A stretch of DNA of 13,117 nt from Gallionellaceae bacterium (GCA_030646595.1 JAUSKS010000285.1:1-13117); one strand, 5' to 3'; counted from the first letter of the stretch, positions 1-8,340 are shown. Numbers and translations: made by a program. Notes: generated by a model not told the origin, from the sequence alone.

Positions 1-397
1 GAGTGCGGCTTGTGTGCTGATCAAAGAGGGTTAAAAATCGGGCGTAAGTTTGGATTTAACCCATTTTTAACCAATAACTAACTTATTATTTGATGCAACT
101 TCTTTGATTTGTATAAAAAATAATTGGTTAAGTTGGCGGTATCGTTTCTATCTCTGGAAAGATCGGGAATCAACCCGAGTCTGTCGTTAGAAATGTGATT
201 AGACGGCAGTGGTATTGCGTAGCTTATTGATTCGTAAATTAAGTTCTAATGACAAAATCTGGTGAAATCAGGTGCCGGTAAGGCTTATAGAGAAATTTAT
301 TTGATGGGTATTTGATGGAACTCCATCCTAGGACATACTCAATGCTCATAAAGCATGAAAAACCAAGTGGTTGGGTATTTGATGGGTACTTGATGCA
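1..397. other. AT-rich non-coding region upstream of hsdR
   Basis: No supportable gene is seen here in any frame. The three plus-strand frames close early (TGA at 18-20, TAA at 32-34, TAA at 79-81), so at most a short C-terminal tail of an upstream gene could enter from the left, and I cannot identify one. The stretch is clearly richer in A and T than the hsdR and mla coding sequence. It contains a small hairpin (TCGGG 163-167, CCCGA 174-178) without a T-tract, an isolated TTTGATG at 89-95, and the paired boxes described separately. The hsdM and hsdS genes expected for a type I system would have to lie left of the window. Confidence 0.6.
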
Positions 398-398
398 A
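300..398 (+). repeat. Two direct copies of a double TTTGATG box before hsdR
   Basis: Positions 300-320 and 378-398 match at 19 of 21 bases. Each copy holds two (T/C)TTGATG units 11 bp apart (300 and 311; 378 and 389). The two copies are 78 bp apart, a multiple of three. A further TTTGATG lies at 89-95, and 87-100 matches 309-322 at 13 of 14 bases. The last box ends three bases before the hsdR ATG, where a Shine-Dalgarno sequence would normally sit. A short open frame (ATG 315, TGA 399-401, 28 codons) runs through the repeats and overlaps the hsdR start as ATGA. Whether the boxes are an operator, a translational signal or repeat debris cannot be settled from sequence alone. Confidence 0.55.
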
Positions 399-3300
399 TG
401 AATAGCTACACCGAAGACCAGCTCGTCGAACAACCCGCCATCCAGCTCTTTGCCGAGCTGGGCTGGAAGACGCTGTCTGCCTCGGATGAGGTGATGGGCG
501 CGAGTGGCACACTTGGCCGAGAGACGAAATCCGAGGTGGTGCTGGGTGTGCGATTACGCAATGTGCTGGCGCGATTGAATCCATCGCTGCCAAATGAAGC
601 AATTGCTGCTGCCATAGATGAGTTGTCGCGCGACCGTTCGGCGATGATACCTACCGCAGCTAACCGCGAGCTTTGGGTATTGATGCGTGATGGGGTGAGG
701 GTGTCCGTGCCTGATCCGGTGAAGGGTGGGTTGAAGACGGAGCGAGTGCGGGTAGTGGATTGGGTCAATCCTGCCGCCAACGATTTTTTGCTGGTGAGCC
801 AGATGACCATCGTCGGCCAGCTCTATACCTGCCGTCCGGATTTGATCGGTTTCGTAAATGGCTTGCCGTGGGTGGTGATCGAATTGAAGAAGCCGGGCGT
901 GCCTGCCAAGCAAGCCTTTGACGGCAACCTCACCAGCTACAAGCACGCGCAAAACGGTGTCCCTGCGTTGTTCTGGAGCAACGCGCTGCTGATCGCTTCT
1001 AACGGAACGGATAGCCGCGTCGGTTCGCTCACCGCCGATTGGGAACGCTTCTTCGAGTGGAAGCGCATTGAGCGCGAGGACGAGCCGAGCCGCGTGTCGC
1101 TGGAGACGATGCTGCGCGGGCTGTGTGAACCTTCTCGTTTGCTCGACTTGGTCGAGAACTACACGCTGTTTTCCGAACACAAGAGCGGGCTGACCAAGAT
1201 CATTGGGCAAAATCACCAGTTCATCGGCGTGAATAATGCCATCCGCGCCATGCTCAAGGCGCGCGAGGAAGGCCACGGGCGCGGTGGTGTGTTCTGGCAG
1301 ACGCAGGGTTCCGGCAAGAGTTTTTCGATGGTATTCTTCGCGCAGAAGGTGTTGCGCAAGATTCCCGGTAACTGGACATTCGTGATCGTTACCGACCGCG
1401 TGGAGCTGGACAAACAGATTGCTACGACCTTTGCTGCCTGCGGTGCGGTCAGCGATGCACAAGTTAGTCATGCGCAAAGCGGTGCACAGTTGCGCGAGCT
1501 GCTCTCTGGCAACAACCGGTATGTGTTCACACTGATCCATAAATTTCAAACTGCCGAAATGCTGTGCGACCGGCGCGATGTGATCGTGCTGACCGACGAG
1601 GCACATCGCAGCCAATATGACACGCTGGCGATGAACATGCGCGCGGCCTTGCCGAATGCGATGTTCGTGGCTTTCACCGGCACACCGTTAATCGCTGGAG
1701 AGGAACGCACGCGCGAGGTGTTCGGCGATTACGTTTCCATCTACGACTTCCAGCAGTCCGTCGAGGATGGCGCGACCGTGCCACTGTTCTACGAGAATCG
1801 CACGCCGGAGTTGCATCTCGATAATCCCGACCTGAATGACGACATTTATGAGTTGATCGAGAACGCCGATCTTTCCGAAGAAGCCGAGAAGAAGCTGGAG
1901 CGCGAACTGGGGCGGCAATATCACCTCATCACCCGCGACGACCGGCTGGACACGGTAGCGCAGGATATTGTGCGGCATTTCTTGGGGCGCGGCTTTCAGG
2001 GCAAGGCGATGGTGGTGTCCATCGACAAGGCGACCGCATTGCGCATGTATGACAAGGTGCGCAAGTATTGGCCGCGCCCCCACCCTCCCCCGATGGGAGA
2101 GGGAGCTGATATTGATATGGCGGTGGTGGTGTCGCCGGGGCAGAATGAGATTGAACAGATGTCGAAGCTGGGTATCGACATCGTGCCGCACCGCAAGCGC
2201 ATGAATGAAGAGAAGCTGGACGAGAAATTCAAGGATACCAACGATCCGCTGCGGTTGGTGTTCGTCTGCGCGATGTGGCTGACCGGCTTCGACGCGCCGA
2301 GTTGTTCAACCGTGTATCTCGACAAGCCGATGCGCAACCACACATTGATGCAAACTATCGCTCGTGCCAATCGTGTGTTTCCCGGCAAGCACAGCGGCTT
2401 GATCGTGGACTATGCCAACGTGTTCGCCTCGCTGGAAAAAGCGCTGGCGATTTACGGTAGCGGCGCAGGTGGGGCTATGCCGGTGCGTGACAAGAAAGCA
2501 TTGGCGGATGAGCTGCGCTATGCCGTGAATGACGCGAATGTGTTTTGCCTGGAACATGGTGTTGTTTTGGCAGAGATCGAGAACATGCCGACAGCCAACT
2601 TTGCTCAGGCTGGTGCGATTCAAACTGCCGCCGACCGGCTGATGGCGCCGGAGACGGTGAAGCGCGACTTTCTAGCATTGGAGGGTTTGGTCAGCAGCTT
2701 GTATCGGGCGGTGAAGCCCGATCCGGTGGCAATTGAATTCTCACAACGTTGCGGTTGCTTGGCTGCGATTGCCAACTGCATCCGCACAGTGACCGAGCCG
2801 CCGGATATTTCGCACATCATGCAGGGCATCCAGGATTTGCTGGATGAGTCTATTGCTGCCGAGCCATTCAAGATTCGCCAAGCCACGCCAAATTATGCAC
2901 AGATTGATTTATCGAAGATCAATTTTGAAGCGCTGCGCAAACGTTTCGAGAACAAGAAGCCGACCAACACCGATGTCGAACGCCTGAAAGCGGCGGTGCG
3001 CGCGCAACTGGAACGCATGGTGCGGCTCAATCCGACCCGTGCCGACTATCTGAAAAAGTTTCAGGAACTCATCGAGAGCTACAACGCGGGCAGCCGCAAC
3101 ATTGACGAGATTTTCAAAGAGCTGCTGGCACTGTCTACTATCCTGACGGAAGAACAAACGCGCCATGTGCGCGAGCACCTGTCAGAAGAGGAATTGACCA
3201 TCTTTGACATCCTGACCCGGCCTGCACCGGAATTGACCACTGAGGAACGCGAAGAGGTGAAGAAAATCGCGCACCAGTTGTTGGAAAAGCTGCATGGGCT

Positions 3301-3487
3301 GTTGGTGTTGGGCTGGCGGCAGAAAGTTTCCACCCGTGCCCGCGTGAAGATCGAAATTGAGAATGCGCTTGATGAAGGTTTGCCACGCGCCTATTCCAAA
3401 GAAATCTATGAAGCTAAATGTTCGGCAGTGTTCGAGCACGTTTATCAAAGCTATCAGGGCGAAGGCGAAAGTGTCTATGCTGCGTAA
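398..3487 (+). CDS. hsdR: Type I restriction endonuclease subunit R (HsdR)
   Basis: This is the ATP-dependent translocase and nuclease subunit of a type I restriction-modification complex (R with M and S). At 1029 residues it is near full family length. The N-terminal PD-(D/E)xK nuclease is visible as D148 followed by E162-L-K164. The SF2 motor shows Walker A QGSGKS (303-308), DEAH (400-403), TGTP (427-430), LTGFDAP (628-634) and QTIARANR (652-659). A long helical C-terminus, probably for HsdM contact, follows. The catalytic motifs are all intact. The start is the ATG at 398, with a poor Shine-Dalgarno sequence but an ATGA overlap with a short upstream frame. The odd point is residues 559-572, a Pro/Gly-rich stretch encoded by a palindrome between motor motifs, where relatives, as I recall them, have a longer charged helical segment. 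No M or S gene is present in the window. The R-subunit call is secure; activity is not shown. Confidence 0.96.
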   Translation: MNSYTEDQLVEQPAIQLFAELGWKTLSASDEVMGASGTLGRETKSEVVLGVRLRNVLARLNPSLPNEAIAAAIDELSRDRSAMIPTAANRELWVLMRDGVRVSVPDPVKGGLKTERVRVVDWVNPAANDFLLVSQMTIVGQLYTCRPDLIGFVNGLPWVVIELKKPGVPAKQAFDGNLTSYKHAQNGVPALFWSNALLIASNGTDSRVGSLTADWERFFEWKRIEREDEPSRVSLETMLRGLCEPSRLLDLVENYTLFSEHKSGLTKIIGQNHQFIGVNNAIRAMLKAREEGHGRGGVFWQTQGSGKSFSMVFFAQKVLRKIPGNWTFVIVTDRVELDKQIATTFAACGAVSDAQVSHAQSGAQLRELLSGNNRYVFTLIHKFQTAEMLCDRRDVIVLTDEAHRSQYDTLAMNMRAALPNAMFVAFTGTPLIAGEERTREVFGDYVSIYDFQQSVEDGATVPLFYENRTPELHLDNPDLNDDIYELIENADLSEEAEKKLERELGRQYHLITRDDRLDTVAQDIVRHFLGRGFQGKAMVVSIDKATALRMYDKVRKYWPRPHPPPMGEGADIDMAVVVSPGQNEIEQMSKLGIDIVPHRKRMNEEKLDEKFKDTNDPLRLVFVCAMWLTGFDAPSCSTVYLDKPMRNHTLMQTIARANRVFPGKHSGLIVDYANVFASLEKALAIYGSGAGGAMPVRDKKALADELRYAVNDANVFCLEHGVVLAEIENMPTANFAQAGAIQTAADRLMAPETVKRDFLALEGLVSSLYRAVKPDPVAIEFSQRCGCLAAIANCIRTVTEPPDISHIMQGIQDLLDESIAAEPFKIRQATPNYAQIDLSKINFEALRKRFENKKPTNTDVERLKAAVRAQLERMVRLNPTRADYLKKFQELIESYNAGSRNIDEIFKELLALSTILTEEQTRHVREHLSEEELTIFDILTRPAPELTTEEREEVKKIAHQLLEKLHGLLVLGWRQKVSTRARVKIEIENALDEGLPRAYSKEIYEAKCSAVFEHVYQSYQGEGESVYAA
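2083..2103. repeat. REP-like GC-rich palindrome inside hsdR
   Basis: The arm CCCTCCCCC (2083-2091) pairs with GGGAGAGGG (2095-2103) at 8 of 9 positions around the loop GAT. It resembles the short CCCTCTCCC/GGGAGAGGG interspersed repeats common in proteobacterial intergenic DNA, which read as Pro-His-Pro...Gly-Glu-Gly when translated. Here it lies in frame within hsdR and encodes part of residues 559-570 (PRPHPPPMGEGA). The resemblance to that repeat class is from memory; the palindrome itself is directly visible. Confidence 0.6.
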
Positions 3488-3660
3488 GTAAACCGAGTTT
3501 TGAAGGTTCGGTTGATAGCCATCGTTCGTTCCACCCAATAAGCAGACACTCGTGATTAAATGAAACAGATTGTCTGCGAGCGGCTGCTATGGACGAAGAG
3601 CGGTCTTTCATAAAGCTTTCTTTGACAGACCGGTGTGTATCGGGAGCGACCCGTGGTGAA
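3488..3660. repeat. Structured intergenic repeat-like spacer after hsdR
   Basis: This gene-free stretch is dense in inverted repeats: GCAGACA (3542-3548) with TGTCTGC (3571-3577), and CGGTCT (3601-3606) with AGACCG (3627-3632). A smaller CGGG/CCCG hairpin lies near 3640-3652. Reading the minus strand gives a short spurious protein with a phrase like ECLLIGWNER, which I associate with mispredicted ORFs from interspersed intergenic repeats in beta- and gammaproteobacteria. That association is from memory and uncertain. No coding sequence is supported. Confidence 0.4.
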
Positions 3661-3680
3661 CGACCGTTTAGGATAGTGAA

Positions 3681-3703
3681 AAAGTAGCCGAGTAGGCTAC
3701 TTT
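3681..3703 (-). terminator. Hairpin terminator downstream of murA (possibly bidirectional)
   Basis: AAAGTAGCC (3681-3689) and GGCTACTTT (3695-3703) form a perfect 9-bp stem with the loop GAGTA. On the minus strand the stem runs into a stretch of five T, as expected for an intrinsic terminator of the murA transcript about 80 bp beyond its stop codon. On the plus strand it is followed by TTTATT, so it may also stop hsdR transcripts. A second, weaker hairpin (CCGGG 3736-3740, CCCGG 3745-3749) lies between it and murA. Confidence 0.7.
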
Positions 3704-3782
3704 ATTGTGGCGAAGCAAAATAAAGTAGCTTGCTGCCGGGCAACCCCGGATGGTTTGGAGGGCGAACGGAACTGGTTGGCTG

Positions 3783-5045
<1,263 letters not shown>

Positions 5046-5088
5046 TTATCTGTGCTGAATTTTAGGATTATCCTGGAAAAAGCATTTG

Positions 5089-5226
5089 GCCACAGAGATC
5101 ACAGAGTGCACAGAGAAAAGCCAATGGGTTGTCATTAAGTACCACATCACCCGTCAGGTGAACATGAAAAATGTGTGGAATCCGCGTCATCTCTGTGTCC
5201 TCTGTGTCCTCTGTGATCTCTGTGGC
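5089..5226. repeat. CACAGAG-type inverted-repeat element, copy A (ibaG-murA gap)
   Basis: The left end, GCCACAGAGATCACAGAG (5089-5106), is an exact 18-bp inverted match to the right end (5209-5226). Both ends are built of 9-bp units of the CACAGAG(A/T)N type; the right arm has four CTCTGTG units. The core holds a TCACC/GGTGA hairpin and an ATGTGTG segment. Homology with copy B continues into the flanks, through TCCTNGAAAAAGCA on the left and CTTGAACTGC plus six T on the right, so the repeated DNA nearly fills the gap between the ibaG stop and the murA start. The long stem followed by T-tracts on either strand could attenuate or process transcripts. Similar CACAGAG repeats occur in many environmental proteobacteria, as I recall. 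The open frame through it on the plus strand is not a gene. Confidence 0.8.
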
Positions 5227-5247
5227 TTGAACTGCAGTTTTTTAGGG

Positions 5248-5487
5248 TTACTGTTGTTCCTGCCACTCTGCAGGGGTAAAAGTTTTCATGGATAGCGCAT
5301 GAATTTCTGCACGCATGCGGTCGCCCAGGGTCTGGTACACGCGCTGATGGCGCTGCACACGGCTTTTGCTGGCAAATTCCTCACTCACCACCACCGCTTC
5401 AAAATGCGTACCATCACCGCTTACGCTGACGTAAGTGTGGCTCATGCCTTGTTCTATATTTTGCTGGATGCTTTGCGGAGTAACCAT
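5248..5487 (-). CDS. ibaG: BolA family protein IbaG
   Basis: This is a 79-residue BolA-like protein. Family members bind monothiol glutaredoxins through a shared [2Fe-2S] cluster and act in iron-sulfur and acid or envelope stress homeostasis. The BolA signature is clear: GTHFEAVVVS (residues 26-35), QRHQRVYQTL (45-54), and EIHALSMKT (61-69) with the C-terminal cluster-ligand histidine H63. The ATG at 5487 is chosen over an in-frame TTG at 5511 because it has AGGA nine bases upstream and gives the usual N-terminus. Adjacency to murA is conserved with E. coli, which identifies it as IbaG rather than BolA. It is flanked on both sides by homologous repeat copies A and B, so it could be lost by recombination between them. 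Confidence 0.93.
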   Translation of the reverse strand: MVTPQSIQQNIEQGMSHTYVSVSGDGTHFEAVVVSEEFASKSRVQRHQRVYQTLGDRMRAEIHALSMKTFTPAEWQEQQ

Positions 5488-5514
5488 GAATTTTAATCCT
5501 AGAAAAAGCAATCA

Positions 5515-5701
5515 GCCACAGAGAACACAGAGTTCACAGAGACAACACACCGTGTAACGGTTTATTGCGGTGGAGACTAACCTTCAGGTTAGTCATAACC
5601 AAAAACAATGGGTTGTCGTCCATGACCCCCTCACCCATCAGGTGAACATACAAAATGTGTGAAACCCGCATCCTCTCTGTGTCCTCTGTGATCTCTGTGG
5701 C
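5515..5701. repeat. CACAGAG-type inverted-repeat element, copy B (yadH-ibaG gap)
   Basis: This is a second copy, in the same orientation as copy A. The left end (5515-5532) pairs with the right end (5684-5701) at 17 of 18 bases. The core shares with copy A the segments CAATGGGTTGTC, the TCACC/GGTGA hairpin with CAGGTGAACAT, and AAAATGTGTG. It differs in two ways. It has three rather than four CTCTGTG units on the right. It also carries about 58 extra bases after the left arm (roughly 5543-5605), containing a perfect hairpin ACTAACC-TTCA-GGTTAGT (5576-5593). The flanking AGAAAAAGCA on the left and the CTTGAACTGCG with six T on the right are also shared with copy A. Together the repeat and flanks run from just after the yadH stop to the ibaG start region, where they supply the ibaG ribosome-binding site. 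Confidence 0.8.
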
Positions 5702-5720
5702 TTGAACTGCGTTTTTTAAT

Positions 5721-6476
5721 TTAATGCCTCAATTTATAACCGGATTTCAACAGCGCCAGGGTAAGCAAGGTCATGGCAGCGGTACAACCGCTCACTACGG
5801 CCAAACTCAGCCAGGGAGAAATGTCCGACAACCCAAAAAATCCATAGCGGAAGCCGTCTATCATATAAAAAAACGGGTTGAAACGCGACAACTCTTGCCA
5901 AAAAGATGGCAGTGAGTGGATAGAATAAAACACGCCGGACAAGAAAGTCAGCGGCACAATAATGAAATTCTGAAACCCGGCCAGTTGATCGAATTTTTCT
6001 GCCCATATACCCGCAATCACGCCCAGCGCACCCAGCATGGCGCTGCCCAGCACCGCAAATGTGATAATCCACAAAGGAAATTGCAGCGGCGGCTGGGCAA
6101 ATCCCAGTGCCGCCAGATACACGCCGCTGCCGACCACCAGACCGCGCAACACCGAAGCCAGCACATAGGCCGCGAAAAATTCCCCGTAGGCTATCGGGGC
6201 CAGCAGCACAAATACGATATTGCCGGTAATCTTGGATTGAATCAGGCTGGAAGAGCTGTTGGCAAAAGCGTTTTGCAATACCGACATCATGACCAAACCG
6301 GGAATCAAAAAAGCGGTATAACGGACACCCGGATAGACTTCCACATGTTGCTCCAGCACATGCGAAAAAATCAGCAAGTACAGCAAGGAAGTCAGCACTG
6401 GCGACAACACGGTCTGAAAGCTCACCTTCCATACGCGCAAGATTTCTTTGTAGAACAAAGTAATAAAACTATTCAT
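5721..6476 (-). CDS. yadH: ABC-2 type transporter permease, YadH-like
   Basis: This 251-residue integral inner-membrane protein is of the ABC-2 exporter permease family. About six hydrophobic segments are visible, including LTSLLYLLIF, FLIPGLVMMSVLQNAF, YVLASVLRGLVVGSGVYLAA, IITFAVLGSAMLGALGVIAG, IIVPLTFLSGVFYSI and LAVVSGCTAAMTLLTLALL. The NPFFYMIDGFRYGFFG segment is typical of YadH-type permeases. The start ATG overlaps the end of the partner ATPase gene by 8 bp, which indicates translational coupling and a YadGH-type complex. The substrate is unknown; the neighbours suggest an envelope lipid or glycan, but this is inference. The gene ends directly at repeat copy B. Confidence 0.9.
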   Translation of the reverse strand: MNSFITLFYKEILRVWKVSFQTVLSPVLTSLLYLLIFSHVLEQHVEVYPGVRYTAFLIPGLVMMSVLQNAFANSSSSLIQSKITGNIVFVLLAPIAYGEFFAAYVLASVLRGLVVGSGVYLAALGFAQPPLQFPLWIITFAVLGSAMLGALGVIAGIWAEKFDQLAGFQNFIIVPLTFLSGVFYSIHSLPSFWQELSRFNPFFYMIDGFRYGFFGLSDISPWLSLAVVSGCTAAMTLLTLALLKSGYKLRH

Positions 6477-7371
6477 TTTCCTTGCCCACTATTTGCAGAA
6501 ACACATCCTCCAGATCGGGCTGCTGCAAACTCATCTCTTGCACATTGATCGCTGCCATACGCAACGCTGACAGCACACCTTCCAATGCCTGATAAGACGG
6601 CAATGCCAGCACATAATGGTGGTCTGTTTGCTCGATGACTTGCGGCAATAATGCTATGGGCAAAGCGCCGGTCAATTGCAAACTAACACGACAGCCAGTC
6701 AGGGTATTGAGCAGATTTTGTGTGCTATCCAGCGCCACGATGCGTCCACTCTTGAGCATGGCGATGCGATTGCACAGCGCTTCCGCTTCTTCCAGATAAT
6801 GGGTAGTCAGTAATACCGTGTGGCCATCACGATTGAGCTGCTGAATAAATTGCCACAGCGATTTGCGCAACTCCACGTCCACGCCCGCAGTCGGTTCGTC
6901 CAGCACAATCACCGGCGGTTTATGCACCAAGGCCTGCGCTACCAACACACGGCGCTTCATACCGCCGGACAAGCGGCGCATATTGGTATCGGCCTTGTCG
7001 CTCAAAGCCAGGTGGTGCATGACTTCATCTATCCAGGCATCATTATGGCGCAAACCAAAATAGCCGGACTGCAAACGCAGCACTTCGCGCACACTGAAAA
7101 AAGGATCGAACACCAACTCCTGTGGCACGATGCCTAACAGGCGACGACTGGCACGGTAGTGTTTAACAACATCCTTACCCAGGACGGATAGCTGTCCACT
7201 ATTGGGCCTGGCCAAGCCAGCCAGCAAATTGATCAGTGTAGTTTTACCGGCACCATTCGGACCCAACAGACCAAAGAACTCGCCCTGCTCAATCTGTAAA
7301 TTCACATCATCCAAGGCATGTAACTGCCCGAAGTGCTTATGCACCTGGCTGACATTAATAGCAGGAATCAT
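6469..7371 (-). CDS. yadG: ABC transporter ATP-binding protein, YadG-like
   Basis: This 300-residue cytoplasmic ATPase energises the YadH permease. Walker A is GPNGAGKT (37-44). The ABC signature LSGGMKRR lies near 134-141. Walker B with the catalytic glutamate is VIVLDEP (154-160), followed by the D-loop AGVD and the H-loop histidine H191 (LTTHYLEEAEAL). The C-terminal 90 residues, ending in LEDVFLQIVGKENE, are the usual tail of ABC-2 exporter ATPases. The ATG at 7371 lies 6 bp after the mlaB stop, so this second ABC system appears to be transcribed with mla. All nucleotide-binding residues are present. Confidence 0.93.
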   Translation of the reverse strand: MIPAINVSQVHKHFGQLHALDDVNLQIEQGEFFGLLGPNGAGKTTLINLLAGLARPNSGQLSVLGKDVVKHYRASRRLLGIVPQELVFDPFFSVREVLRLQSGYFGLRHNDAWIDEVMHHLALSDKADTNMRRLSGGMKRRVLVAQALVHKPPVIVLDEPTAGVDVELRKSLWQFIQQLNRDGHTVLLTTHYLEEAEALCNRIAMLKSGRIVALDSTQNLLNTLTGCRVSLQLTGALPIALLPQVIEQTDHHYVLALPSYQALEGVLSALRMAAINVQEMSLQQPDLEDVFLQIVGKENE

Positions 7372-7377
7372 GCTTTG

Positions 7378-7683
7378 TTAGCTATGGGCTGGGGAGAGCG
7401 GCAAAAATTCTGCCACACCATATAGACGCGCCAGACTTAACAGATTGTCAGGGATATTATTGAATGAGATGGTCACACTGCGCTGCTGCGCTTGACGTAA
7501 CCAGGCCAACAACAAACTCACCGCAGCCGAATCGACCGCCTCAACTTGAGCCAGGTCAATTATTGAGATGGTGGCCAGCTGCTCGGTAATGTCGAGCTGT
7601 GCACTCACTGTGCCTATAGTCAGCGGGCCGGAGATGCGCAAAGCATTGCCTTCCTGGCTCATGCTGCTTGTTAGCTGCTTCAT
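7378..7683 (-). CDS. mlaB: STAS domain protein MlaB
   Basis: This is a small (101-residue) cytoplasmic STAS protein. In E. coli, MlaB binds MlaF and is needed for assembly and activity of the MlaFEDB complex. The STAS fold is indicated by the alternating pattern LRISGPLTIGTV...ISIIDLAQVEAVDSAAVSLLLAWLRQAQ. Residues D51-S52 fall where anti-sigma-antagonist-like STAS proteins carry the phosphorylatable or contact Ser/Thr; E. coli MlaB has T52 there, as I recall. The start ATG overlaps the mlaC stop as ATGA. An alternative start at Met8 (MSQEG) would lose little. Weak sequence conservation is normal for this family, so the name rests mainly on gene order. Confidence 0.88.
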   Translation of the reverse strand: MKQLTSSMSQEGNALRISGPLTIGTVSAQLDITEQLATISIIDLAQVEAVDSAAVSLLLAWLRQAQQRSVTISFNNIPDNLLSLARLYGVAEFLPLSPAHS

Positions 7684-8315
7684 TTGTTGCCAGCCTTGGC
7701 ACCCGCCTTGGTTGCGGCCTGGTTATTTTCTGCCAGCGATTTAATCAGGCCATCAATCCCCATCTGCTGAATTTTTTCCGAGAAAGAGTTGCGGTAATTG
7801 GTTACCAGGCTGACCCCCTCGATTGCCAGATCAAATACTTTCCACCCATCCGCAGTTTTTTCCATTTCATAATTCACCGGAATGGATGAACTACCCGGCT
7901 TAAGAATAACGGTTTTGACCGTAACTTCGGTAGCACCCTCCGCCATTTTTACTGGCTTGACCTCTACCACCTGGTCGCGATACACAGTAAATGCTTTGGT
8001 ATAAGTGCGCACCAGCAAATTACGGAATTCCGTTTCCAAGGATTTTTTCTGCTCTGGCGTGGCCGTACGCCAGTGCTTACCAACTGCTAACTGGGTCATG
8101 CGGGTAAAATTAAAATGTGGTAATACTTTGGCATCCACCAACTCAACAACTTTCTTCTGGTTGCCCGCGCGAATATCCTTGTCCTGCTTAATGACAGCCA
8201 GCACTTCCTCTACTGTATTTTTGATTAGCGCCTCAGGCTCTGGCGCGGCTGCAAACACCAGGGTGGAGACGCTCAGCAATAATACGCCGGGCCACAAAGC
8301 CATATTGGTTTTCAT
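7680..8315 (-). CDS. mlaC: Periplasmic phospholipid-binding protein MlaC
   Basis: MlaC ferries phospholipids across the periplasm between the outer-membrane MlaA complex and the inner-membrane MlaFEDB complex. At 211 residues it has the family length. An N-terminal signal peptide is clear: MKTNMALWPG, then a hydrophobic core VLLLSVSTLVFA, then AAPEPE, with cleavage near residues 22-24. The mature part shows the MlaC hallmarks KVLPHFNFTRMTQLAVGKHWRTA, LLVRTYTKAF, and a C-terminal ADGWKVFDLAIEGVSLVTNYRNSF segment. The tail is rich in Ala, Lys and Gly. It lies 25 bp after mlaD, the widest gap in the mla part of the operon, and overlaps mlaB by 4 bp. Confidence 0.96.
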   Translation of the reverse strand: MKTNMALWPGVLLLSVSTLVFAAAPEPEALIKNTVEEVLAVIKQDKDIRAGNQKKVVELVDAKVLPHFNFTRMTQLAVGKHWRTATPEQKKSLETEFRNLLVRTYTKAFTVYRDQVVEVKPVKMAEGATEVTVKTVILKPGSSSIPVNYEMEKTADGWKVFDLAIEGVSLVTNYRNSFSEKIQQMGIDGLIKSLAENNQAATKAGAKAGNK

Positions 8316-8340
8316 ATTTTCCTCACGATCTTCAATTTAT

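Noticed and set aside
163..178. TCGGG...CCCGA hairpin as a terminator
   Set aside because: The stem is only 5 bp with a 6-base loop and has no T-tract on either side.
315..401. 28-codon frame ending as ATGA on the hsdR start as a real small gene
   Set aside because: It has no recognisable homology or clear ribosome-binding site and consists largely of the direct repeat (FDGYLM twice). It is kept only as part of the leader finding.
554..1615. 353-codon open frame on the minus strand within hsdR
   Set aside because: It is fully antisense to conserved HsdR nuclease and motor sequence, and its translation shows no domain. Open antisense frames are common in GC-rich coding DNA.
3414..3611. 65-codon minus-strand frame (ECLLIGWNERW) spanning the hsdR end and spacer
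   Set aside because: It overlaps the hsdR 3' end and the structured repeat-like spacer; the phrase looks like a translated interspersed repeat, not a protein.
5089..5226. Possible CRISPR-like array because of regular CACAGAG/CTCTGTG units
   Set aside because: The units are 9 bp without spacers and lie in inverted orientation at the two ends, with no cas genes nearby. It is a hairpin repeat element.
5086..5295. 69-codon plus-strand frame reading TEITECTEKS and LCVLCVLCDLCG
   Set aside because: The Thr-Glu and Leu-Cys repeats are just translations of the 9-bp CACAGAG/CTCTGTG units of repeat copy A.
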